Origin: Desulfocurvus vexinensis DSM 17965
GTDB lineage: Bacteria; Desulfobacterota; Desulfovibrionia; Desulfovibrionales; Desulfovibrionaceae
DNA length: 64,000 nt
NCBI RefSeq assembly: GCF_000519125.1
Contig: NZ_KI912582.1
Span: 273,281-337,280, forward strand
Reading direction: 5' to 3'
Below the pieces are notes generated by a model, which saw only the letters and a list, made by a program, of their open reading frames with translations, did no database searches and had not been told where the DNA came from. This document shows positions 28,004 to 35,962 of this stretch, in pieces. Both the position numbers and the translations under genes were made by a program. The number at the start of each line of letters is the position of its first letter. The first letter of the stretch is position 1.

Positions 28004-29584
28004 CTACTGGCCGTAGGGCCGCTTCTTGGCCCGGGCCACGGCGTACTTGCGCGAGTCGATGCGGTACTTCTTCACCTTGTAGTTGACGATGCGGTAGCTG
28101 GCCTTGAGGTCGCGCGCGGCCTGGAGCATATTGCCGCGCGACTTCTTCAGGGCGTCCACCAGCAGCTCCTGCTCGAAGCGGGCCACGGCCTCGCCGAAGG
28201 ACAGGCTGGTGTCCGTGGCCGAGCTTTCGGCGGTTTGCAGGCTGGGCGGCAGGTGGTAGGTGCGGATGACCTCCTCGTCGCAGACCAGCACCGCGCGCTC
28301 CATGCAGTTGCCCAGCTCGCGGACGTTGCCGGGCCAGTGGTACTGGGCCAGCAGGTCGATGGCCGGGGTGGAGATGCGCTTGACGCTCTTGCCGTACTCC
28401 CCGGCGAAGTGGTCCATGAAATGCTCGGCCAGGGGCAGGATGTCCTGCCTGCGCTCGCGCAGCGGGGGGATGAAGATGGGAAACACGTTGATGCGGTAGA
28501 AGAGGTCTTCGCGGAAGGTGCCGTCCTCGAGCATCTTTTCCAGGGAGCGGTTGGTGGCGCAGATCAGCCGCACGTCCACGTTGATGACCTGCTCGCTGCC
28601 CAGGCGCTGGATCTCGCGCTCCTGCACGGCGCGCAGCACCTTGGCCTGGGCGTCCAGGGACAGCTCGCCGATTTCGTCCAGGAACAGCGTGCCCCCGTGG
28701 GCCAGCTCGAACATGCCCTTCTTGTTGGCCACCGCGCCGGTGAAGGCGCCCTTCTGGTGGCCGAAGAGTTCGGATTCCACGAGGTCGGCGGGCAGGGCCG
28801 CGCAGTTGAGCTTGATGAGCGGCTTGCCCGTGCGCGGGCTCACGCTGTGGATGGCCTCGGCCAGCAGCTCCTTGCCGGTGCCGGACTCGCCGCGCAAGAG
28901 CACCGTGGCCCGGCTGGGGCCCACCTGCGACACCTGCTGGAGCACCATGCGCATGGGCTTGGAGGCGGCCACGATGTTCGGGTGGGCGTAGCCGTCGCCA
29001 CCCCCGCCGGGGGTCATGCCCTGGGCCAGCAGGTGGCGTTGCAGGGCCATTTCCTCCTGGAGGGAGGCGGCCTCCTTGGCGACCATGGCGGCCACCACCT
29101 CCAGGAAGTTCAGGTCCGGGAGCAGCTCCTCCTCGGGCCCGGCGGGCAGGTCCACCGACAGGGTGCCCAGGATTTCCTTGCCGCCCTCGGCCTCGTTCAT
29201 CACCGGCACGCAGATGAAGCCCAGGCGGGCCATCTCCTCCTTGGTGCGCCCGAAGGCCAGGTTGAGGAAGGACTCGTGGTCCTTCATCACGGGCACCACC
29301 ACGGGCTTGCCCGAGTCCATGACCTTGCCGGTGACGCCCTGGCCCGGGGTGTAGGACACCTGGGCGTACTTCTGGGAGCCGTGGGTCACCGACAGGCGCA
29401 GGGAGTTGGTCTCGGGGTCGAAGATGGTCAGCAGTGCCCGCTTGTACCCATGGTTTTCGCACAGGGTGCGCAGCAGGGCCTTGAGGCCCGTCTGCATGGC
29501 GCCCCTGGGGGCCATTTCCCTGGTCACCTGCTTCAAGGTGGCGAAATAGCCGACCAGGGCGTCGGTGGGGATGGTACGCGTCAT
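28004..29584 (-). CDS. GAF-domain sigma-54-dependent activator
   Basis: A 526-residue NtrC-family protein. A GAF sensor domain (about 25-190: LLTIFDPETNSLRLSV, GQGVTGKV) is followed by the AAA+ domain (about 205-430) with Walker A GESGTGKE, the sigma-54-contact loop GAFTGA, Walker B GGTLFLDEIGEL and the sensor region REDLFYRINVF. A Fis-type helix-turn-helix closes the protein (about 470-510). It lies 23 bases downstream of iorB in the same direction, so it probably controls, or is made with, the indolepyruvate oxidoreductase genes. I found no clear -24/-12 promoter beside iorA to prove this. Confidence 0.93.
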   Translation of the reverse strand: MTRTIPTDALVGYFATLKQVTREMAPRGAMQTGLKALLRTLCENHGYKRALLTIFDPETNSLRLSVTHGSQKYAQVSYTPGQGVTGKVMDSGKPVVVPVMKDHESFLNLAFGRTKEEMARLGFICVPVMNEAEGGKEILGTLSVDLPAGPEEELLPDLNFLEVVAAMVAKEAASLQEEMALQRHLLAQGMTPGGGGDGYAHPNIVAASKPMRMVLQQVSQVGPSRATVLLRGESGTGKELLAEAIHSVSPRTGKPLIKLNCAALPADLVESELFGHQKGAFTGAVANKKGMFELAHGGTLFLDEIGELSLDAQAKVLRAVQEREIQRLGSEQVINVDVRLICATNRSLEKMLEDGTFREDLFYRINVFPIFIPPLRERRQDILPLAEHFMDHFAGEYGKSVKRISTPAIDLLAQYHWPGNVRELGNCMERAVLVCDEEVIRTYHLPPSLQTAESSATDTSLSFGEAVARFEQELLVDALKKSRGNMLQAARDLKASYRIVNYKVKKYRIDSRKYAVARAKKRPYGQ

Positions 29585-29607
29585 GATCTGGGCTCCCGCT
29601 GTCCCGC

Positions 29608-30201
29608 TTATGCCGGGCGGACTTCCGCCACGCCGTATTCCACGGCCTTGAGGTTCATGTCCACGAGCTTGGGCTTCAGGGCCTTGCGCACGCTGGCCGC
29701 GAGGTCGGCGGGAGTCATGGGCACGGCCCCGGTGGCGCACAGCGCGCCGAGCAGGGCCAGGTTGCCGCATTGCAGGGCCCCGGCCCGCATACCCAGGGTC
29801 TGGCAGGGCAAAAACACGCTGCGCCCGGCGCAGGCCTGCACCCGGGCGCGGATCTCGTCCAGCCCGGGGGCGGTCTCGCGGCCCATGGTCACGCCGATGG
29901 CCGGGATGGACTCGGAGTTGCTGATCACCACCCCGCCCGGGGCGAGGTAGGGCAGGGCGCGCAGGGTTTCCAGGGGCTCGAAGCCGAGCAGGATGTCGGC
30001 CTCGCCCTTGGCGATGCGCGGGCTCTTGAACCCGCCGATGAGCAGGGTGGATTCCACCACGCCGCCGCGCTGGGCCATGCCGTGGACCTCTCCGGCGGTG
30101 ACGGCCAGGCCCTTGTCCATGGCCGCCCGGGCCAGCATGATGGTCGCGGTGAGCGTTCCCTGGCCGCCGACGCCGGTAAGGAAGATGCGGACCTTGGGCA
30201 T
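29608..30201 (-). CDS. iorB: Indolepyruvate:ferredoxin oxidoreductase beta subunit
   Basis: A 197-residue protein of the gamma-type pyruvate:ferredoxin oxidoreductase fold: FLTGVGGQGTLTAT at the N-terminus, then VHGMAQRGGVVESTLLIG and DILLGFEPLETLRALPYL, all typical of IorB. It pairs with IorA to convert aryl pyruvates to aryl-acetyl-CoA, reducing ferredoxin. Its ATG shares a base with the stop of iorA (TAATG), so the two are translationally coupled. Confidence 0.94.
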   Translation of the reverse strand: MPKVRIFLTGVGGQGTLTATIMLARAAMDKGLAVTAGEVHGMAQRGGVVESTLLIGGFKSPRIAKGEADILLGFEPLETLRALPYLAPGGVVISNSESIPAIGVTMGRETAPGLDEIRARVQACAGRSVFLPCQTLGMRAGALQCGNLALLGALCATGAVPMTPADLAASVRKALKPKLVDMNLKAVEYGVAEVRPA

Positions 30202-32045
30202 TACTCGCTCCTCTTGCGGGCCTTGATGTCCTTGCAGATCTGCAGGCAGAACATGCAACCCGTGCACTGGTGTTCGTTGATGCGCACCTGTCCGGCGGCG
30301 TCCACGGCGAAAGCCGGGCAGGCCAGGGTCGCCAGGCACTGGCGCACGGCCTCGCCCTGGCGGGCCACGGTGGCCACCATGGGCATGGTCTTTTTCATGG
30401 TGCGCTTGGCGAAGAGCACGCAGGGCTCCTCGGCGATGAGCACGCGCACGCCGGACTGGCCCTTCATCTCCTCGATGGCCGCTGCCGTGGCCTTGTAGTT
30501 GTAGGGCGTGACCTTCTTGACGTTGCACACGCCGCAGCCGCGCACGATGGTTTCGATGTCCACCTGGCAGGGGTTCTCGCCGTGGATGGTCAGCGAAACG
30601 CCGGGGTGCGGCTGGTGGCCGGTCATGGCCGTGGTGCGGTTGTCCAGCACCACCAGCAGGATGTCGTGGCGGTTGAACACGGCGTTGACCAGCCCGGTGA
30701 TGCCCGAGTGGAAGAAGGTCGAATCGCCGATGAAGGCGACCACGGGCTTGGTCTGTGCCTTGGCGAAGCCCGACCCGGAGGAGACGGACGAGCCCATGCA
30801 CAGCAGGAAATCCGCCGCCGACAGGGGCGGCAGGATGCCCAGGGTGTAGCAGCCGATGTCCGAGGAGTAGACGGCCTCGTCGCCGTAGGCCTGGCGCACG
30901 GCGTAGTACAGGGCGCGGTGCGAGCAGCCCGCGCACAGGTTCGGCGGGCGCATGGGCAGCGGCCCGGGGGCCTCGCAGGTCTTCGCCGCCGGGGGCCGCT
31001 TGCCCAGCACGCGGAACATGGCCGCGCGGACCTCGGCGGTGGAGTATTCGCCAAGGCGGGTCAGGTCGGGGCCCTTGCCGTGCACGGCCAGGGTCAGGTC
31101 CTTGTCGTGGGCCAGGGCGCGCACGGCCTGCTCCACCAGCGGCTCGCCCTCTTCGATGACCAGGACCTTGGTCAGGCCCTTGAGGAAGCGGGCGATCTTC
31201 TTTTCGGGCAGGGGGTAGGTCATGCCCAGGGCCAGCACCTTGAACTTGCCCTTGAAGGGCGCCTCGGCCAGCACGTCGGACACATAGGCCCGGGCCATGC
31301 CCGAGACGATGATGCCGACCTCGCCGCGCCCGCGCACGGTGTTCCAGGGCGACTTCTCGACCTCCAGGGCGATCTCGTCCATGGCCTTGAGCAGCGCGGC
31401 GTGGCGCACGCGGGCCACCGCCGGGATGGGCACGAAGCGCAGGGGATTCTTCTTGAACTCGGGGCCGTGCTGGGCGCCGGGCCGGTCGCCGAAGGCCACC
31501 GGGCCGCGCACGTGGGACACGCGGGTGGTGGTGCGCAGCATCACCGGCTGGCCGAAGCGCCGCGACAGCGCGAAGGCGTCGCGGGTCATGTCCTTGGCCT
31601 CCTGCGTGGTGCAGGGCTCGAACACGGGCAGCCCGCCCAGGCGGGCGTAGTAGCGGTTGTCCTGCTCGTTCTGGCTGGAGTGGCAGCCGGGGTCGTCCGC
31701 CGAGAGCAGCACCAGCCCGCCGGGGGTGCCGACATAGGTCATGGTCATCAGCGGGTCGGCCGCGACGTTGACGCCCACGTGCTTCATGGTCACCAGGGTC
31801 GGGGCCCCGGCCAGGGCGGCGCCGCCGCCCACTTCCAGGGCCACCTTCTCGTTGGTGGAATACTCGAAGTGGAAGTCGCCGTCGGGCGCGATGCGGAAGA
31901 ACGTGTCGGGCACCTCGGAGGAGGGGGTGCCGGGGTAGCAGGAGACGAAGGCCACACCGGCCTCCAGGGCGCCGCGCACGATGGCTTCGTTGCCCAGGAG
32001 CAGGTGTGTTTCGCCGCCCTTATGGTCCAGCAGCGGATGGGCCAT
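30201..32045 (-). CDS. iorA: Indolepyruvate:ferredoxin oxidoreductase alpha subunit
   Basis: A 614-residue protein. The N-terminal pyrimidine-binding domain has the opening LLGNEAIVRGALEAGVAFVSCYPGTPSSEV. The thiamine-diphosphate domain has NLCAGCSHRALYYAV and IGDSTFFHSGITGLVNAVFN...DNRTTAMTG. A C-terminal ferredoxin part follows. One complete cluster motif, CTGCMFCLQIC, is visible. The first motif is reduced to CLATLACP, lacking two of the Cys found in many IorA proteins, so it may hold only one cluster. ATG at 32045 opens MAHPLLD. It sits 35 bases after a YfgM-like gene. Confidence 0.94.
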   Translation of the reverse strand: MAHPLLDHKGGETHLLLGNEAIVRGALEAGVAFVSCYPGTPSSEVPDTFFRIAPDGDFHFEYSTNEKVALEVGGGAALAGAPTLVTMKHVGVNVAADPLMTMTYVGTPGGLVLLSADDPGCHSSQNEQDNRYYARLGGLPVFEPCTTQEAKDMTRDAFALSRRFGQPVMLRTTTRVSHVRGPVAFGDRPGAQHGPEFKKNPLRFVPIPAVARVRHAALLKAMDEIALEVEKSPWNTVRGRGEVGIIVSGMARAYVSDVLAEAPFKGKFKVLALGMTYPLPEKKIARFLKGLTKVLVIEEGEPLVEQAVRALAHDKDLTLAVHGKGPDLTRLGEYSTAEVRAAMFRVLGKRPPAAKTCEAPGPLPMRPPNLCAGCSHRALYYAVRQAYGDEAVYSSDIGCYTLGILPPLSAADFLLCMGSSVSSGSGFAKAQTKPVVAFIGDSTFFHSGITGLVNAVFNRHDILLVVLDNRTTAMTGHQPHPGVSLTIHGENPCQVDIETIVRGCGVCNVKKVTPYNYKATAAAIEEMKGQSGVRVLIAEEPCVLFAKRTMKKTMPMVATVARQGEAVRQCLATLACPAFAVDAAGQVRINEHQCTGCMFCLQICKDIKARKRSE

Positions 32046-32080
32046 GATGTGTTTCTCCAGTCTTGCCGTGGTTGCGGGTG

Positions 32081-32743
32081 CTAGGAAGCGGGCTGCGCGG
32101 CCCGCAGGTCCTTGATCTTCGCGGTGATGAAGGCGGAGCTGCCGCCCTGGTTCTCGGCGAGCAGGGCCTCCCAGGCGGCGATGGCCGCGTTCGTGTCGCC
32201 CGCCTGTTCGGCCTCGTAGGCCAGGCGTTCGAGCAGCAGCATCTGGTAGGCCTTGGGCAGGCTCTGGCGCATCCCTTCCAGGACGGCCTGGGCCTCGGCG
32301 TGCTTGCCCGCGCGCGACAGCTCGGCGGCCTGGCCGAAGCCGGGCACGGCGCCCAGGTGGGCGGCGTCCATGGCGGCCCAGGCGGCGGCGGCCTCCTCGT
32401 GGCGCCCGGCGGCGGACAGGCTGGCGGCCAGCTCGAGTTGCGCCGTGGGGCGCAGGGTTTCGGGGGCCTTGGCGGCGAAGGCCGCCAGGGCCTCGGCGCG
32501 CGCCGCGGGGTCGGCCTCGGCCAGCAGGGCGGTCAGCTCGGCGCGCCGGTCGGCCAGGCGCGACTGCGACACGGCCTTGTAGGCGGCCAGCGAGCCGACG
32601 AGCAGCAGCAGGGCGGCGACGACGCCGACGATGAGCTTGATGTTCGCGACGATCCACTGCAGGGCGGGGTGCAGGGATTCCTCCACCCCGGCGCCCAGGG
32701 CGTCCAGCGGGGATTGCGGTTGGGCGGCGGTTTTCTCGGTCAT
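32081..32743 (-). CDS. YfgM-like membrane-anchored TPR protein
   Basis: A 220-residue protein with a cytoplasmic N-terminal 35 residues, a single membrane helix (about 37-58: IKLIVGVVAALLLLVGSLAAY) and periplasmic TPR_21-type helical repeats. YfgM in Escherichia coli is an ancillary partner of the Sec translocon. Here the BamB gene that often follows it is replaced by iorA. ATG at 32743 was chosen; ATG at 32761 would add six residues. Confidence 0.8.
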   Translation of the reverse strand: MTEKTAAQPQSPLDALGAGVEESLHPALQWIVANIKLIVGVVAALLLLVGSLAAYKAVSQSRLADRRAELTALLAEADPAARAEALAAFAAKAPETLRPTAQLELAASLSAAGRHEEAAAAWAAMDAAHLGAVPGFGQAAELSRAGKHAEAQAVLEGMRQSLPKAYQMLLLERLAYEAEQAGDTNAAIAAWEALLAENQGGSSAFITAKIKDLRAAQPAS

Positions 32744-32796
32744 TGCCAGGGCGACCTCCATGGTGGCGAGTTGACTTCGGGCGGAGTTTCCGCAAC

Positions 32797-32822
32797 AAAA
32801 AACGGACCCCCGCAGGGGCTCC
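32797..32822 (-). terminator. Intrinsic terminator upstream of the yfgM-like gene
   Basis: On the minus strand, GGAGCCCC and GGGGGTCC form an eight-step stem with one mismatch, followed by six T. It lies ahead of the yfgM-iorA-iorB genes rather than after a gene. It therefore looks like an attenuator or the end of a small RNA. Confidence 0.6.
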
Positions 32823-32838
32823 CTTCATGTACCCATAC

Positions 32839-32905
32839 TTTACAGAAATGTCAAAAGAACTTTTGCCCCGGGAAAGGCTGGCGGCAGGGTCTTCATTTCT
32901 GTAAA
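32839..32905. other. 67-base inverted-repeat element between divergent genes
   Basis: Two perfect 12-base arms, TTTACAGAAATG at 32839-32850 and CATTTCTGTAAA at 32894-32905, enclose 43 bases containing a second hairpin (CAAAA, GAAC, TTTTG). It lies between the divergent yfgM-like and proA genes. It could be a closing helix of a structured leader RNA or a pair of protein-binding sites. Confidence 0.6.
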
Positions 32906-32968
32906 AGACCGTCTTGTCATGCACGAGAAACGCGCCGCGCACAACCCCCCAGCGCGGCAGGAGGACGC

Positions 32969-34228
32969 ATGGATTTCCACAAGGAGATGACCGCCCTGGG
33001 CCAGCGGGCCAAGGCCGCCGCGCGCGTCATGGCCGGGGCCGACACCCGGGCCAAGGACGCGGCCCTGCTGGCCCTGGCCGGGCTGCTGGAGGCCGAGGGC
33101 GCGACCATCGCCGCCGCCAACGCCCGCGACCTGGAGGCCGCCCAGGCCGCCGGGATGGACGCCCCGCGCCTGGACCGTCTGCGCCTGACGGACAAGGTCG
33201 TGGCCGCCATGGCCCAGGCCTGCCGCGAGATCGCCGCCCAGAACGACCCCGTGGGCGGCATCGACTCCATGTGGCGCCGCCCCAACGGGCTGCTGGTGGG
33301 CCGCATGCGCATCCCCCTGGGCGTCATCGCCATGATCTACGAGTCGCGGCCCAACGTCACCGTGGACTCGGGCGTGCTCTGCCTCAAGGCGGGCAACGCG
33401 GTCATCCTGCGCGGAGGCAGCGAGGCTTTTCACTCCAACCAGTGCCTGGCCGGGCTCATCCACCGCGCCCTGGCCGGGGCGGGCCTGCCCGCAGACGCCG
33501 TGCAGCTCGTGCCGACCACCGACCGCGCCGCCGTGTCGGCCATGCTCAAGCTCGACCAGTACATCGACGTGATCATCCCGCGCGGCGGCGAGGGGCTGAT
33601 CCGCGCCGTGGTGGCCGAGGCGACCATGCCCGTGCTCAAGCACTACAAGGGCGTGTGCCACGCCTATGTGGACGCCGGGGCGGACCTGGAGCAGGCCCTG
33701 GAGGTGGTCTTCAACGCCAAGGTCCAGCGCCCGGGCGTGTGCAACGCCCTGGAGGGGCTGCTGGTCCACGCCGCCGAGGCTGCGGCCTTCCTGCCCCTGG
33801 TCGGCGCGCGCCTGGGCGGGGCGGGGGTGGAGCTGCGGGCCTGCCCCCGGGCCCTGCCGCTCTTGGGCGCCACGGCCACGCCCGCTGGGCCGGGCGACTT
33901 CGGCCAGGAATTCCACGCCCTGATCCTGGCCGTGCGCGTGGTGGACTCCATGGCCCAGGCCCTGGACCACATCGCCGAGTACGGCTCCAACCACACCGAG
34001 ATCATCCTGACCCGCGACCATGGCCGGGCCATGCGCTTCCTGCGCGAGGCCGACGCCTCCATGGTCGCGGTCAACGCCTCGTCGCGCTTCAACGACGGCG
34101 GCGAACTGGGCCTGGGCGCGGAGATCGGCATCAGCACCTCCAAGCTGCACTCCTACGGGCCCATGGGCGCCCTGGAGCTGACCAGCACCAAGTTCGTGGT
34201 CTTCGGCGACGGGCAGGTGCGCGGCTAG
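32969..34228 (+). CDS. proA: Gamma-glutamyl phosphate reductase (proline synthesis)
   Basis: A 419-residue enzyme of full family length. Motifs: IPLGVIAMIYESRPNVTVD, ILRGGSEAFHSN, the catalytic-Cys segment NAKVQRPGVCNALE, and ASSRFNDGGELGLGAEIGISTSKLH. It reduces gamma-glutamyl phosphate to glutamate semialdehyde with NADPH. ATG at 32969 follows GGAGGAC. The stop TAG is immediately followed by the nadD ATG. Confidence 0.97.
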   Translation: MDFHKEMTALGQRAKAAARVMAGADTRAKDAALLALAGLLEAEGATIAAANARDLEAAQAAGMDAPRLDRLRLTDKVVAAMAQACREIAAQNDPVGGIDSMWRRPNGLLVGRMRIPLGVIAMIYESRPNVTVDSGVLCLKAGNAVILRGGSEAFHSNQCLAGLIHRALAGAGLPADAVQLVPTTDRAAVSAMLKLDQYIDVIIPRGGEGLIRAVVAEATMPVLKHYKGVCHAYVDAGADLEQALEVVFNAKVQRPGVCNALEGLLVHAAEAAAFLPLVGARLGGAGVELRACPRALPLLGATATPAGPGDFGQEFHALILAVRVVDSMAQALDHIAEYGSNHTEIILTRDHGRAMRFLREADASMVAVNASSRFNDGGELGLGAEIGISTSKLHSYGPMGALELTSTKFVVFGDGQVRG

Positions 34229-34927
34229 ATGGACGCGGCGGCGCAGGCGGCCCCCGGCGCGGGCGCGGCTTCGGGCCGGGGCGTGGGCATCCTGGGCGGG
34301 TGCTTCAACCCCGTGCACAACGGGCACCTGCGCCTGGCCATCGAGGTCCGCGAGCAGCTCGGCCTGGCGCGCGTGGAGCTGATGCCCGCGCACGTGCCGC
34401 CGCACAAGCCCGGCGAGGGCATGCTGCCCTTTGCCCTGCGCGCGGCCCTGGCCGAGGCCGCCGTGGCCGGGGTGCCGGGGCTTGCGGTGTCGCGCCTGGA
34501 AGCCGCGCGCCCCGGGCCGTCGTACACCGTGGACACCCTGGCCGCCCTGGGCGCGGCGTGGCCCGGGGTGCCGTTGTGGTTCATCCTGGGCGCGGGCGAC
34601 CTGGCGGGGCTGCCCGGCTGGCACCGCGGCCTGGAGATTCCCGAATTGTGCAACCTGGCCGTGGCCGGGCGCGGCGGGGCCGGGCCCGAGGCCGTGGCCG
34701 CCTTCGTGGCCGCCCACTGGCCCGTGGCCGGGCCCGACGGCGCCGGGGGCTGGCGCCTGCCCGGGGGCAACTGCCTGCGCCCCGTGGCCCTGCAACGCCT
34801 GGACATCAGCGCCTCGGACGTGCGCGCGCGCTGGCTGGCCGGGCGCTGCCTGGCCGCCCTGGTGCCCCGCGAGGTGGAGCGCGCCCTGGGCGCCGGGGCC
34901 GACGCGGTGCGCGCGGCCTGGGCCTGA
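34229..34927 (+). CDS. nadD: Nicotinate-nucleotide adenylyltransferase
   Basis: A 232-residue enzyme of NAD synthesis. The nucleotidyltransferase motif GGCFNPVHNGHL is near residue 23, PAHVPPHK near 54 and YTVDTLAAL near 100. The ISASDVRARWLAG end of the domain corresponds to the ISSTxIR signature. The first 17 residues are an Ala/Gly-rich extension. It starts directly at the proA stop and is cotranscribed with proA. Confidence 0.94.
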   Translation: MDAAAQAAPGAGAASGRGVGILGGCFNPVHNGHLRLAIEVREQLGLARVELMPAHVPPHKPGEGMLPFALRAALAEAAVAGVPGLAVSRLEAARPGPSYTVDTLAALGAAWPGVPLWFILGAGDLAGLPGWHRGLEIPELCNLAVAGRGGAGPEAVAAFVAAHWPVAGPDGAGGWRLPGGNCLRPVALQRLDISASDVRARWLAGRCLAALVPREVERALGAGADAVRAAWA

Positions 34928-34950
34928 GCCGCCCGCAGGCCCGGGCCGGA

Positions 34951-34984
34951 TTGAACACCCCGCCTGTTTGTGCCATAGTGGCAC
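34951..34984 (+). promoter_or_regulatory. Likely sigma-70 promoter with operator palindrome
   Basis: TTGAAC (34951-34956), 17 bases, then CATAGT (34974-34979). A perfect arm pair GTGCCA-TAG-TGGCAC at 34970-34984 covers the -10 region. It sits upstream of the TPR gene that starts at 35031, so a repressor could bind here. Confidence 0.5.
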
Positions 34985-35030
34985 GGCAGAATCACCAAGA
35001 GCCCGCCCTGCGGGCCGGGACGCAGCCGCC

Positions 35031-35861
35031 ATGTTCGAAACGCCAGCCAAGAAGATCCGCGAGAACCTCGCCCGGGCCAAGGCCGCCCTGCACAAGGGCG
35101 AGCTGACGCGCTCCATCGCCTGCGCCATTGAGGCTGCGCGCGACCTGGACGGCGCGCAGATCTTCGGGCGCGAGAAGTTCGAGGTGGAGGTGCATCTGCA
35201 GGAGTACCTCAAGGAGTTCAACCGCCACCCGGACGTGAAGAGCCATTTTTCCGCCAAGAACGTCCACGTCACGCCATACGTGAAGTACAAGCGCGGGGGC
35301 GAGGCCGAACTGACCCGGGCCCTGGGCGGGCTGCTGGACGAGCTGGAACACAAGGGCCGCACGCAGGAGCAGCACGCCGACGCGCAGCGCGCACGGCGCA
35401 AGGAGGACATGCTGGCCGGGGCCCAGGCCTCCCTGGACGCCAGGGAGCTGCCCAAGGCCAAGGCCCTGCTGCGCCGCGTGGCCGAGGAGTTCGGCCGCGA
35501 GCCCGGCGTGCTGGCCGACTGCGGGCAGCGCCTGTTGCAGGCCGAATTGTTCTATGAGGCCGGGGAATACCTGGAACAGGCCGTGGCGCTGGACCCGCGC
35601 GACAGCCGCGCCCTGGCCGGGGCCGTGCAGGCCTACACCGGCGCCCGCGAGTTCCCCAAGGTCGAGGCGCTTTACAAGCAGGCCCTGCAGACCTTCGGCA
35701 TGCACCCGCGCACCCTGCTGCACATGGCCCGCATGTACCTGGACTGGCGCAAGAACGACGAGGCCTACGACTGCGCGCGCAAGGCCTTCGAGCTGGACCC
35801 GGCTCTGGACGAGGCCCAGGCCATCATGGAGCAGACGGGCAAGCGCATCTTCACCCGCTAA
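35031..35861 (+). CDS. Cytoplasmic TPR protein
   Basis: A 276-residue protein. The N-terminal half contains a conserved region with EYLKEFNRHPDVKSHF and a charged helix. Three TPR-like helical pairs follow from about residue 140 (AQASLDARELPKAKALLRRV, LFYEAGEYLEQAVALDPRDSRAL, YDCARKAFELDPALDEAQ). It has no signal peptide. Function is unknown and it is probably a scaffold. It begins 103 bases after nadD with its own promoter and ends at a strong terminator. Confidence 0.78.
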   Translation: MFETPAKKIRENLARAKAALHKGELTRSIACAIEAARDLDGAQIFGREKFEVEVHLQEYLKEFNRHPDVKSHFSAKNVHVTPYVKYKRGGEAELTRALGGLLDELEHKGRTQEQHADAQRARRKEDMLAGAQASLDARELPKAKALLRRVAEEFGREPGVLADCGQRLLQAELFYEAGEYLEQAVALDPRDSRALAGAVQAYTGAREFPKVEALYKQALQTFGMHPRTLLHMARMYLDWRKNDEAYDCARKAFELDPALDEAQAIMEQTGKRIFTR

Positions 35862-35897
35862 GGCCCGCCTCACCCCCCCCGCGCGCGGCGCGGAAAA

Positions 35898-35933
35898 GCA
35901 ACAAGGCCCCGGACTCGTCCGGGGCCTTGTTGC
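35898..35933. terminator. Intrinsic terminator, copy 1 of a repeated element
   Basis: Perfect 16-bp stem (arm GCAACAAGGCCCCGGA, loop CTCG). It ends the TPR gene and faces the convergent ChrB-like gene. A near-identical element occurs at 39,436. Confidence 0.85.
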
Positions 35934-35962
35934 GTCATGCCGTCCGCCGCTTCCCGCGCGCC

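Noticed and set aside
32826..32854. A minus-strand TTGACA promoter inside the left arm of the inverted repeat
   Set aside because: The only -10 candidate is poor, and the start would lie inside the terminator hairpin, which is not workable for the yfgM-like gene.
34979..34995. Sigma-54 promoter starting TGGCAC before the TPR gene
   Set aside because: The required TTGC-type -12 element is missing at the right distance; TGGCAC is explained as the right arm of a palindrome.
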